Origin: JAVWPP01 sp036635835
GTDB taxonomy: Bacteria > Bacillota > Clostridia > TANB77 > CAG-465
Direction: 5' to 3'
Assembly (NCBI GenBank): GCA_036635835.1
Contig: JAVWPP010000015.1
Coordinates: forward strand, 1-24,871
DNA: 24,871 nucleotides
Under the pieces are notes generated by a model. That model saw only the letters and a list, made by a program, of their open reading frames with translations. It did not search any database and had not been told where the DNA came from. A program made the position numbers and the translations under genes. This document shows positions 1 to 6,657 of this stretch, one piece after another (positions within the stretch are counted from its first letter, which is position 1; each line of letters starts with the position of its first letter).

Positions 1-332
1 TTAAGAAAATTTATTCTTTTATTTAAACTGTCTAATAAAGTTATTTTTACATCACTACCATAATAAATAGCAAGTGGAATTCCAGGGAAACCAGCTCCTG
101 TTCCTACATCTATAAGTGAATCTCCAGGTTTAATATATTTAATACACATTAATGAATCAATAAAGTGCTTAACTATTATTTCCTCTTCTTCTACTATAGC
201 AGTTAAATTCATTACCTTGTTCCATTCTACTAAAATATTTTTATATTTTTCAAAACTCTCAGCTTGTACAAGTGACAATTCGATTTCGTAGTTCTTTGCT
301 TTTTTAATTAATTTTTCTTTAAAATTCTCCAT
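1..332 (-). CDS. rsmG: RsmG, 16S rRNA (guanine-527-N7) methyltransferase, 3' part cut off
   Basis: The N-terminal 110 residues are present; the gene runs off the left edge. RsmG methylates N7 of G527 in 16S rRNA using S-adenosylmethionine. The translated segment contains the family-typical stretch WNKVMNLTAI and the SAM-binding loop DVGTGAGFPGIPLA (about residues 74-87). The ATG at 332 is preceded by AGAGGAG, and its start is 9 nt beyond the mnmG stop, so it is probably the last visible cistron of the rpmH-to-rsmG block. In many Bacillota noc/parAB follow rsmG, but this cannot be seen here. Identification is secure from motif and position. Confidence 0.93.
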   Translation of the reverse strand, partial: MENFKEKLIKKAKNYEIELSLVQAESFEKYKNILVEWNKVMNLTAIVEEEEIIVKHFIDSLMCIKYIKPGDSLIDVGTGAGFPGIPLAIYYGSDVKITLLDSLNKRINFL

Positions 333-341
333 AGCTCTCCT

Positions 342-2237
342 CTATTCTTTCTTTTTTCTTGTCATCTGGCTTATACATATAAGCAACACAGCTATATCTG
401 CTGGTGATACACCTAGTATTCTAGACGCTTGGCCTACTGACTCAGGTCTTAATGCATCTAGTTTTTGCCTTGCTTCTAAACGTAATCCTTTTATGCTGTG
501 AAAGTCCATATTTTTCGGTATTATCTTGTTTTCCAACTTTTTAAATTCTTCTATTTGTTCTAATTGAAGCTTTATATATCCTTCGTATTTTATTTGTGTC
601 TGTACTTGTGTCCATATATGTTTAGGCAGAACTGGCCTTTCTACATCTATTTTTCCTAATATTTCATATGTGAGTTCGCTTCTTTTAACAAGTTCTGAAA
701 GTCTAACACCATATACAATTTTTGATGAACCATTTTTATGTAAAAGTTCATTTATATCGTCTGCTGGTTTTATTTTTGTAGTTCTTATTCTCTCTATTTC
801 TGCGTTAACAATGTCCATTTTTTGATTGAACTGATTATATCTTTCTTCGCTTATAAGACCTATTTCATAGCCTTTCTTTGTTAATCTTTGATCTGCATTA
901 TCTTGTCTTAGCATAAGTCTATATTCTGCTCTAGAAGTCATCATTCTATATGGTTCATTAGTTCCTTTTGTAACTAAATCATCTATTAAAACACCAATAT
1001 ATGCTTCTGATCTATCTAATATTAATGGTTCTTTTTGATCGATAAGCCTGCTTGCATTTATTCCGGCTATTAATCCTTGTGCTGCTGCTTCTTCATAGCC
1101 AGAACTACCATTTATTTGGCCTGCAAAAAATAGGCCTGAAACGCTTTTATACTCTAGACTTAGCTTTAAATTAGTAGAGTATATGCAATCATATTCGATT
1201 GCGTACGCAGGTCTCATTAAATTAGATTTTTCAAGTCCAGGTATTGTTTTATACATTGCAACTTGTATTTCTTCAGGTAAAGATGTAGACATACCTTGAA
1301 TATACATCTCATTTGTAGATTCGCCTAATGGTTCTATAAAAATTTGATGTCTATCTTTATCTGCAAATCTAACTATTTTATCTTCAATAGATGGACAGTA
1401 TCTAGGGCCTACACCTTCTATTTGTCCGCTATACATAGCGGATCTATGTATGTTTTCTTTAATTATTTGATGTGTTTCTTTAGCTGTATATGTCAAATAG
1501 CAAGGTACTTGATTGTAATTTTCTGTTATTATGCCTTCATTTTGAAAAGAAAAAGGTACTATTTCTTCATCACCATTTTCTTCTACCATTTTTGAAAAAT
1601 CCATAGTTGCTTTATTTATTCTAGCAGGTGTTCCTGTTTTAAATCTTCTTAACTCAATTCCATTGTTTTTTAGGCTTTTAGATAACTCATTAGCAGGGAA
1701 AACCCCATCTGGACCGCTTTCACGTGAAAACTCCCCGATGATTATTTTGCCTTTAAGATATGTTCCAGTAGCTATTACAACTGTTTTAGCTCTGTATTTT
1801 GCGCCAGTATCTACTTGTACACCTTCAATAGCACCATTGTTTACATAAATTTCAGTTACTTCACCCTGCTTAATATCTAAATTCGCTTGATTTTCCAAGA
1901 TTTCTTTCATTTTAATATGATATTGTTTTCTATCTATTTGTGCTCTTAATGAATGAACTGCTGGTCCTTTAGTAAGATTAAGCAATTTAGATTGTATATA
2001 TGTCATATCCGCAGTTTGTCCCATTTGTCCACCTAATGCATCTATCTCTCTTACTAAATGTCCTTTTGATGTACCACCTATACTTGGATTACATGGCATA
2101 TTACCAATTGAATCTAGATTTATAGCAAACATTACAGTTTTTTTACCTAGTCTGCTTGCTGCTAAAGCAGCTTCTATACCCGCATGTCCTGCTCCTACAA
2201 CAACTACATCATATATGTCTTCTGATACGTATTTCAT
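342..2237 (-). CDS. mnmG: MnmG (GidA), tRNA uridine-34 5-carboxymethylaminomethyl synthesis FAD enzyme
   Basis: This is a 631-residue protein, the usual length for MnmG. With MnmE it installs the (carboxymethyl)aminomethyl group on wobble U34 of certain tRNAs, using FAD, NADH and methylene-tetrahydrofolate. The N-terminal FAD-binding loop GAGHAGIEAALA lies at about residues 15-26, followed by NPSIGGTSKGHLVREIDALG. The conserved segment GQINGSSGYEEAAAQGL lies in the C-terminal half. An in-frame upstream start at 2264 exists, but ATG 2237 is chosen because AGGAGGT sits 7 nt before it and the upstream extension would run into mnmE. The mnmE stop lies 12 nt upstream, so the two subunits of the enzyme are translated from adjacent cistrons. 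A parS-like palindrome is embedded at 1718-1729. Confidence 0.96.
   Translation of the reverse strand: MKYVSEDIYDVVVVGAGHAGIEAALAASRLGKKTVMFAINLDSIGNMPCNPSIGGTSKGHLVREIDALGGQMGQTADMTYIQSKLLNLTKGPAVHSLRAQIDRKQYHIKMKEILENQANLDIKQGEVTEIYVNNGAIEGVQVDTGAKYRAKTVVIATGTYLKGKIIIGEFSRESGPDGVFPANELSKSLKNNGIELRRFKTGTPARINKATMDFSKMVEENGDEEIVPFSFQNEGIITENYNQVPCYLTYTAKETHQIIKENIHRSAMYSGQIEGVGPRYCPSIEDKIVRFADKDRHQIFIEPLGESTNEMYIQGMSTSLPEEIQVAMYKTIPGLEKSNLMRPAYAIEYDCIYSTNLKLSLEYKSVSGLFFAGQINGSSGYEEAAAQGLIAGINASRLIDQKEPLILDRSEAYIGVLIDDLVTKGTNEPYRMMTSRAEYRLMLRQDNADQRLTKKGYEIGLISEERYNQFNQKMDIVNAEIERIRTTKIKPADDINELLHKNGSSKIVYGVRLSELVKRSELTYEILGKIDVERPVLPKHIWTQVQTQIKYEGYIKLQLEQIEEFKKLENKIIPKNMDFHSIKGLRLEARQKLDALRPESVGQASRILGVSPADIAVLLICISQMTRKKKE
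1718..1729. other. parS-like site (ParB/Spo0J or Noc-family centromere) inside mnmG
   Basis: TTTCACGTGAAA is a perfect 12-bp palindrome identical to the core of the 16-bp parS consensus TGTTTCACGTGAAACA. The two outermost positions on each side do not match (12 of 16 overall). It lies inside the mnmG reading frame, about 5 kb from dnaA, where chromosomal parS sites are expected. The function is inferred from the core match and location. Confidence 0.55.
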
Positions 2238-2248
2238 TTTTATACCTC

Positions 2249-3619
2249 CTATTTTCCCAAACAAAATTTCTCGAAAATTTTGTTTATTACGGAATCTGAT
2301 ACATTTGTACCTATAATTTCTCCTAAAAATTGCATTGCCATTCTTATTTCAATAGTTATTATTTCAATTGGCATTCCTAAATTTATAGTATCTATACTAG
2401 ATTGCAATCCTTGAGAACACTTAACTAATAAACTTTTATGTCTTTGATTAGTAATAATAACATCGTTTTCTAGGTCGAATTTGTTATTATTATACATTTT
2501 AGTTATATCATTCTTTAATTCATCTATTCCTATGTCTTCTAATACAGAAACAGGTATAATACTTAAGTTTTCACGCGAAATTTTCTTGTACATATCGATA
2601 ATAACCATGTTGTCAACTTCATCTATTTTATTTAAAAGTACAATAGTATTTCTTGCAGATAAATTTTTGATATTTTCAATATCTTCATCATTTAAACCTG
2701 CAATTGAATCTGTCATATATATAACTAGATCTGCTGATTCTAGAGCTTTTCTAGATCTTTCAACGCCTATTTTTTCTACTACATCGTCTGTCTCTCTTAA
2801 CCCTGCAGTATCTGCAATATTCAGTACTAATTCACCTATATTAATCGTTTCCTCAATAACATCTCTAGTTGTTCCAGCTATGTCTGTTACAATAGCCTTT
2901 TCACACTCTGCTAATTTGTTAAGAAGAGAAGATTTTCCTACATTTGGTCTACCTATAATTGCAACGGTTATACCATCTTTGATTATTTTGCCTTCGTCAT
3001 ACGTTGAAATTAATTTTTTAATGCTATCATTACATACAGTTAGTCTATTTACTATTTCAGAGCTTTCTATTTCTGTATACTCATATTCAGGATAATCTAC
3101 GCTAACTTCAATTTGAGCCATTAAAGTGGTAAGTTCTAAATTTATTTTACCGATTTCCTTAGAAAGCTTGCCTTCTAACTGCTCATTAGCAATTTTAGTC
3201 TGTTTCTTTGTTTTGGCTGCAATTACATCCATTATCGCTTCTGCTTGAGTTAAATCAACTTTACCATTTAAAAAAGCTCTCTTAGTAAACTCGCCTGGTT
3301 CAGCTAATCTAGCGCCATTTGCAAGAACAATCTCTAAAACTTCTAGCGTTATTCTTCTTCCGCCATGGCAATTAATCTCACATACATCTTCTCCAGTAAA
3401 TGAAAACGGATTTTGAAAATATGAAACTAAAACTTGGTCTACTTTTCTTTGCTTTCTATCAACAATATATCCGTATATAATACTTGAATGCTTTAATTCA
3501 TGCTTAGTTTTTAAAATTTTTTCAATAACTTTTAAACTATCTGCTCCACTTATTCTAATTATACTTATACCGCTATTACCAACGGCTGTGCTGATTGCAG
3601 CTATTGTATCTGTTAACAT
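2249..3619 (-). CDS. mnmE: MnmE (TrmE), tRNA modification GTPase
   Basis: This 456-residue K+-activated GTPase is the partner of MnmG in wobble-uridine modification. Order of parts: N-terminal tetrahydrofolate-binding domain (IAAISTAVGNSGISIIRISG; EINCHGG at about 83-89), helical domain, and inserted Ras-like G domain. The G domain shows GRPNVGKSS (G1), TTRD (G2), DTAGLRE (G3) and NKID (G4). The protein ends in FCLGK, whose Cys in the C-(x)-G-K tail is the catalytic cysteine of the family. ATG 3619 has AAGGAG upstream. Between this start and khpB lies an intrinsic terminator (3636-3661), so expression may be attenuated relative to the upstream cistrons. The stop is 12 nt before the mnmG start. 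Confidence 0.96.
   Translation of the reverse strand: MLTDTIAAISTAVGNSGISIIRISGADSLKVIEKILKTKHELKHSSIIYGYIVDRKQRKVDQVLVSYFQNPFSFTGEDVCEINCHGGRRITLEVLEIVLANGARLAEPGEFTKRAFLNGKVDLTQAEAIMDVIAAKTKKQTKIANEQLEGKLSKEIGKINLELTTLMAQIEVSVDYPEYEYTEIESSEIVNRLTVCNDSIKKLISTYDEGKIIKDGITVAIIGRPNVGKSSLLNKLAECEKAIVTDIAGTTRDVIEETINIGELVLNIADTAGLRETDDVVEKIGVERSRKALESADLVIYMTDSIAGLNDEDIENIKNLSARNTIVLLNKIDEVDNMVIIDMYKKISRENLSIIPVSVLEDIGIDELKNDITKMYNNNKFDLENDVIITNQRHKSLLVKCSQGLQSSIDTINLGMPIEIITIEIRMAMQFLGEIIGTNVSDSVINKIFEKFCLGK
2569..2580. other. Degenerate parS-like site inside mnmE
   Basis: TTTCACGCGAAA matches the 12-bp parS core at 11 of 12 positions (one T to C in the central CACGTG). It lies about 850 bp from the better site in mnmG. 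It may be a weak second site or chance within coding sequence. Confidence 0.25.
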
Positions 3620-3635
3620 AATTATCTCCTTGCTT

Positions 3636-3661
3636 GATTAAAAAGTCAGCTAATGCTGACT
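3636..3661 (-). terminator. Intrinsic terminator or attenuator between khpB and mnmE
   Basis: Read on the minus strand, AGTCAGC-ATTA-GCTGACT forms a perfect 7-bp hairpin followed by TTTTAATC. It lies directly after the khpB stop and about 17 nt before the mnmE start, with no room for a separate promoter. Partial termination (readthrough attenuation) is therefore more likely than a full stop. Confidence 0.65.
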
Positions 3662-3667
3662 AATTAA

Positions 3668-4309
3668 TCATTTATTTTTTAATCTTATTATTACTCTTCT
3701 TCTTGGCTCTTCCCCAATGCTTTCAGTTTCAACTTTTTCATGATTTTGAAGTTCAGCATGAATAATTTTTCTTTCATAAGCAGACATTGGTTCTAATTTT
3801 ATTATTTTTTTGAATCTTACAACGTTTTCTGCCATTTTTCTTGCTAGTTTCTTTAAAATCTCTGCTTTGTTTTTCTTATAGCCATTGATATCTACACTTA
3901 CTTTTGCATAATCGTCTTCTTCTTTAGATAAAAATGCATTTATTAATGTTTGAATATCTGATAATATTATACCTTTATAACCTACTAGATTAGGCGCATC
4001 TTCGCCTGTTATTTCTACTAAAACAAAATTATTTTCTTCTGAAATTTTATATTCAATATTATCTTTAGATATTTCAATTAAACCTTTAATGAATTCATCT
4101 ACTTTTACTTTTGTTCTATCTAGAACTTCTGCAGTTACTTTTTTATTTACTATAAGTCTTACTTTTGCAGGTTTTGCGTTTAGAAAACCAGTTGTTCCCT
4201 CTTCTAAAACTTCTACAATTACATCTTCTCTTGAAACTTTAAGTTCATCAAGACCTTTTCTAATCGCTTCTTCTAGCGATTTACCTGTTTGTTCTATTAC
4301 TGTTTTCAT
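3668..4309 (-). CDS. khpB: KhpB (Jag/EloR), KH- and R3H-domain RNA-binding protein
   Basis: This is a 213-residue RNA-binding protein of the Jag family, which in Bacillota partners with KhpA and influences cell elongation and division. It begins with a Jag-N domain (about 1-50; EEAIRKGLDEL, GFLNAKPAKV). A type II KH domain follows (about 75-150) with the GxxG loop GYKG, then an R3H domain near the C-terminus with ERKIIHAELQNH carrying the Arg-x3-His motif. Its ATG shares one base with the yidC stop (TAATG), indicating translational coupling; the yidC-jag pairing next to rnpA/rpmH is characteristic. A hairpin terminator follows the stop. Confidence 0.93.
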   Translation of the reverse strand: MKTVIEQTGKSLEEAIRKGLDELKVSREDVIVEVLEEGTTGFLNAKPAKVRLIVNKKVTAEVLDRTKVKVDEFIKGLIEISKDNIEYKISEENNFVLVEITGEDAPNLVGYKGIILSDIQTLINAFLSKEEDDYAKVSVDINGYKKNKAEILKKLARKMAENVVRFKKIIKLEPMSAYERKIIHAELQNHEKVETESIGEEPRRRVIIRLKNK

Positions 4310-5172
4310 TATTTTTTACCCCCTGAATTTAATAACTCGTTTTTTGGAGTTGGATTAAACTTATGATCAAAATACATTTGTTGCAATAATCCAATTACAC
4401 TTCCTAATAACCAATACAAACCTAAAGCTGCTGGCATTATGTACGATATATATGTTGACATAATTGGCGCCATTAGCATCATTGTTTTTTGTTGTTCTTT
4501 TTGCTCATCAGTCATATTTGATTTAGTTAACATTCTTTTATTTGATATCATTGCAGTAAGTAATGTTAATAGCGGTATCAATAAAAGATATGGTTTTTTT
4601 GTTGGTGCTTTTGAAGGAATATCTCCTAAATTAACTCCAAAGAAATTCATATCAATTAAATTTCCTTTTTTAGCTGCTTCTATTTCTAACATCTTAGCTG
4701 TTTTTTTATCCATTTTAGCTGCTAGCTTGTCTATATCTGCTTGATTTTTACCTTGTGCTTTTAATTGATCCTTATATGCTTCAACAGCATATGGCTTTAT
4801 TTGTTCATATGGCATTTGTTTAATATATGTTAATGGTTGTTTAACTATATAAAACATTGCAAAAATAATTGGCATTTGTATCAATAATGGTAAACATCCG
4901 CCCATTGGATTCACTTTATGTTGTGAATATAAAGTCATCAATTCTGTTTGCATTTTTTCTGGACTGCTTTTATACTTATTTCTTATTTCTTGCTCTAAAG
5001 GCGCTACCTTCTGCATTTCTTTCATTGATTTTTGTTGTTTATACATAAGCGGAAACAATACTACTTTAGTAAGTATTGTGAATAATATTATGGATAACGC
5101 ATAATTGTTACCTACTAACAAATATATCATTCTTATGATTGATCCAAATATACCCGAAATAAATTCTATCAT
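4309..5172 (-). CDS. yidC: YidC/OxaA-family membrane protein insertase
   Basis: This 287-residue insertase places membrane proteins in the cytoplasmic membrane, alone or with SecYEG. Hydrophobic segments lie at about 20-42, 93-115, 193-212 and 230-270. The first ends in LFTILTKVVLFPLMYKQQ, where Lys36 sits at the position of the groove Arg (Arg73 of B. subtilis SpoIIIJ). The second contains the typical GGCLPLLIQMPIIFAMFY. Unlike many Gram-positive YidC proteins it has no lipoprotein signal peptide, starting almost directly at the first core helix. ATG 5172 has AAGGAG. The gene lies 19 nt downstream of yidD and overlaps khpB by one base. In spore-formers this family also inserts SpoIIIAE. Confidence 0.95.
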   Translation of the reverse strand: MIEFISGIFGSIIRMIYLLVGNNYALSIILFTILTKVVLFPLMYKQQKSMKEMQKVAPLEQEIRNKYKSSPEKMQTELMTLYSQHKVNPMGGCLPLLIQMPIIFAMFYIVKQPLTYIKQMPYEQIKPYAVEAYKDQLKAQGKNQADIDKLAAKMDKKTAKMLEIEAAKKGNLIDMNFFGVNLGDIPSKAPTKKPYLLLIPLLTLLTAMISNKRMLTKSNMTDEQKEQQKTMMLMAPIMSTYISYIMPAALGLYWLLGSVIGLLQQMYFDHKFNPTPKNELLNSGGKK

Positions 5173-5191
5173 TCTTCAACTCTCCTTATTT

Positions 5192-5446
5192 CTATTTTAA
5201 AGGGTCATACCCTCCTTCGTTAAAAGGATGGCACCTTAAAATTCTTCTAATTGCTTTAAAACTCCCGATTATTATACCATATTTGTCAATAGCCTGAGCG
5301 GCATATTCTGAACAAGAAGGCGTAAATCTGCAGTTACTTCCAAGTAGCTTAGAAATGTATTTTTGATATAGCCTTATTGGATATATCAACATCTTTCTTG
5401 GAATCTTCTTTAAATCGCTTTTAAAGGACATTTTACTCTTAAGCAC
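5192..5446 (-). CDS. yidD: YidD, membrane protein insertion efficiency factor
   Basis: This small basic protein (84 residues from the chosen start) helps YidC-dependent insertion and is thought to act at the inner face of the membrane. Diagnostic features are PIRLYQKYIS, CRFTPSCSEYA and the C-terminal RCHPFNEGGYDP. GTG 5446 is chosen because AAGAAGG (inside the 3' end of rnpA) lies 8 nt upstream. A later in-frame ATG at 5431 has no good ribosome site but would give a length closer to most homologues. It starts 2 nt after the rnpA stop, so coupling with rnpA is likely. Confidence 0.92.
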   Translation of the reverse strand: MLKSKMSFKSDLKKIPRKMLIYPIRLYQKYISKLLGSNCRFTPSCSEYAAQAIDKYGIIIGSFKAIRRILRCHPFNEGGYDPLK

Positions 5447-5448
5447 AT

Positions 5449-5802
5449 CTATACCTTCTTAATTAGATTTGATTGACTATATATGCATTTTAACTGATTA
5501 TACACATCGTTATATGTAACATCTAAAGTCTTTGTATCTTTTTTAGGCATTATTACTATATCTAAACCTTTTGCTTTTTCTAAATCTACTAAGTTTCTAT
5601 GAGCTTCTCTTATCCAGCGCTTTAATAAGTTTCTTTCAACACTTATACCATTTTTCTTAGAAACACATATAGCAATGCGACAGTATTTAAGATTGTTTTT
5701 ATAGCAATATACACTTATGTTTTTTTGCGTTTTCCAAAGTCCTTTTTTTAAAACTCTTTTTATATCTCTACCTTTTTTTAATTTAAATCTTGTTTTTTTC
5801 AT
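5449..5802 (-). CDS. rnpA: RnpA, RNase P protein subunit
   Basis: This 117-residue basic protein binds RNase P RNA and the 5' leader of pre-tRNAs. Features are the N-terminal FKLKKGRDIKRVLKKG, the central strand RIAICVSKK, and the family helix SVERNLLKRWIREAHR (about 54-69). In the usual RNRxKR signature the second Arg is replaced by Leu (R57-N58-L59-L60-K61-R62), so the motif is slightly atypical. ATG 5802 has AGGTGG 8 nt upstream. A 239-nt spacer with a terminator-like hairpin separates it from rpmH, so rnpA may be partly uncoupled from rpmH transcription. Confidence 0.94.
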   Translation of the reverse strand: MKKTRFKLKKGRDIKRVLKKGLWKTQKNISVYCYKNNLKYCRIAICVSKKNGISVERNLLKRWIREAHRNLVDLEKAKGLDIVIMPKKDTKTLDVTYNDVYNQLKCIYSQSNLIKKV

Positions 5803-5830
5803 TTAGATACCACCTTATATACATTTTTGT

Positions 5831-5866
5831 AAAAAAATAAAGGTCATATACGAAGATATAACCTTT
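5831..5866 (-). terminator. Intrinsic terminator after rpmH, before rnpA
   Basis: On the minus strand the 28-nt element at 5866-5839 folds into AAAGGT / ACCTTT plus an inner ATAT / ATAT helix with one mismatch. It is followed at 5838-5831 by ATTTTTTT. The position after rpmH and only about 30 nt before the rnpA start suggests that most rpmH transcripts end here and some read through into rnpA. Confidence 0.65.
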
Positions 5867-6041
5867 ATCACTAAGTGTACTAAATCCACTTATATCCCGA
5901 GTTTCCTTAGGAATTTCTATTTATAATTTACTTAATAAATAGAAACATTACTACGGATAATTTTTACCCTAGTTTAAATTTTTATCAACATAATAATAAT
6001 TATTGCATTGAAATTAAGCTTTTATATCTGATAATTAGAAA
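5867..6041 (-). other. Structured rpmH-rnpA spacer with several hairpins
   Basis: This gene-free spacer holds three possible hairpins in a row: TAAGTG/CACTTA (5872-5877 with 5887-5892), TTCC/GGAA (5903-5906 with 5910-5913), and a perfect 11-bp stem TTTCTATTTAT/ATAAATAGAAA (5914-5924 with 5935-5945, loop 10 nt). A DnaA-box-like TTATCAACA occurs at 5982-5990. I could not match the region to a known riboswitch or T-box; it has no TGGTACCGCG-type core. A weak minus-strand promoter for rnpA may be hidden here but is not clear. Confidence 0.4.
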
Positions 6042-6176
6042 TTATGCAGATAATACTTTTCTTCCTTTTGCTCTTCTTCTTTTTATTACATTTCTACCTG
6101 ATACTGAAGACATTCTTACTCTGAATCCATGTACTGTAGCTCTTTGTTTTGTTTTTGGTTGATAAGTTCTTTTCAT
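6042..6176 (-). CDS. rpmH: Ribosomal protein bL34
   Basis: This 44-residue protein of the large ribosomal subunit reads MKRTYQPKTKQRATVHGFRV at its start and continues through RMSSVSGRNV and IKRRRAKGRKVLSA, the canonical L34 length and sequence. It was found by translating the minus strand directly. ATG 6176 has AGGAGGTG 7-8 nt upstream. It is the first gene of the leftward block, transcribed from a perfect promoter at 6273-6245, and lies divergent to dnaA across the upstream part of oriC. Confidence 0.97.
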   Translation of the reverse strand: MKRTYQPKTKQRATVHGFRVRMSSVSGRNVIKRRRAKGRKVLSA

Positions 6177-6244
6177 TTCTTGCACCTCCTATTTAATAAT
6201 CTACACTAACGAAATTATTAGTCTCGTTAAACATTAGCTTTTTC

Positions 6245-6273
6245 ATTATACATTAATTTTTGTTGTTTGTCAA
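6245..6273 (-). promoter_or_regulatory. Sigma-A promoter for rpmH
   Basis: On the minus strand TTGACA (6273-6268), a 17-nt spacer and TATAAT (6250-6245) with an upstream TG form an ideal housekeeping promoter. Transcription would start near 6238, giving a leader of about 60 nt before rpmH. The leader can form a short AACGA/TCGTT stem. Confidence 0.88.
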
Positions 6274-6345
6274 ATGTTATGTTAATTTTTTCGTTTTTTT
6301 TACTTTGTTTTAGAAAAAGCTTTAAAATTCTTAAAAAAATAAAGT

Positions 6346-6423
6346 GGTGGATAACTTCGTTTTTTCGGTGGATAACTTTCTCTAAAAAAAAAGTTATCCA
6401 CCGTTTTTTGCGAGTTATCCACC
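6346..6423. promoter_or_regulatory. Upstream oriC cluster: four TTATCCACC-type DnaA boxes
   Basis: The boxes are at 6346-6354 (minus), 6367-6375 (minus), 6394-6402 (plus) and 6415-6423 (plus), arranged as two inward-facing pairs. All four are TTATCCACC, one base from the consensus TTATCCACA. Three continue with G (AGTTATCCACCG). The cluster lies between the rpmH and dnaA promoters and forms the distal part of the dnaA-upstream half of oriC. Confidence 0.75.
6366..6403. repeat. 14-bp perfect inverted repeat built from two DnaA-like boxes
   Basis: The left arm CGGTGGATAACTTT (6366-6379) and right arm AAAGTTATCCACCG (6390-6403) are exact reverse complements around a 10-nt A-rich centre. No T-run follows on either side that would make it a convincing terminator for dnaA or rpmH, and it lies upstream of both promoters, so a DNA-level binding site is the better reading. 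Confidence 0.8.
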
Positions 6424-6471
6424 GTTTAGTCTTAGTTGTTAACATAAGAAAATGTGAGTTGAGTTTTTCTA

Positions 6472-6500
6472 TTGAAAATGCCTTTGATTTCTGTTATACT
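6472..6500 (+). promoter_or_regulatory. Sigma-A promoter for dnaA
   Basis: TTGAAA (6472-6477), a 17-nt spacer and TATACT (6495-6500) with an extended TG at 6492-6493. The predicted start near 6507 gives a leader of about 150 nt that contains a TTATCAACA variant at the -10-distal end (6540-6548) and three perfect DnaA boxes at 6596-6627. This suggests DnaA represses its own transcription from downstream-bound boxes. Confidence 0.8.
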
Positions 6501-6595
6501 AGGGAAAACTAACATTTAGCTTGATTATAATTATTAGACTTATCAACAACTTTTATGTAATATAAATTGATTAGATTCGTTAGTTTTAAAGAAAG

Positions 6596-6627
6596 TTATC
6601 CACATATGTGGATAACTCTGTGGATAA
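6596..6627. promoter_or_regulatory. Three perfect DnaA boxes directly before dnaA, with a 24-bp palindrome
   Basis: TTATCCACA on plus at 6596-6604 and on minus at 6607-6615 and 6619-6627. The first two form an exact palindrome over 6594-6617. The cluster ends about 20 nt before the dnaA ribosome site (AAAGGAGG), within the dnaA leader, so it could serve both as the proximal upstream part of oriC and as an autoregulatory site. Confidence 0.9.
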
Positions 6628-6657
6628 CTTTCAAAATTCGTAGTAAAGGAGGAAAAA

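Noticed and set aside
2238..2264. Extended mnmG start at 2264
   Set aside because: It overlaps the mnmE end, whereas ATG 2237 has a perfect ribosome site and gives the family N-terminus.
5803..5870. T-box riboswitch before rnpA (GGTGGTATC near the ribosome site)
   Set aside because: The T-box core TGGNACCGCG and specifier stem are missing, and the GGTGG is simply the rnpA ribosome site.
6227..6512. Small open frames on both strands upstream of dnaA
   Set aside because: They translate DnaA boxes and A/T-rich spacer, overlap the rpmH and dnaA promoters, and lack ribosome sites.
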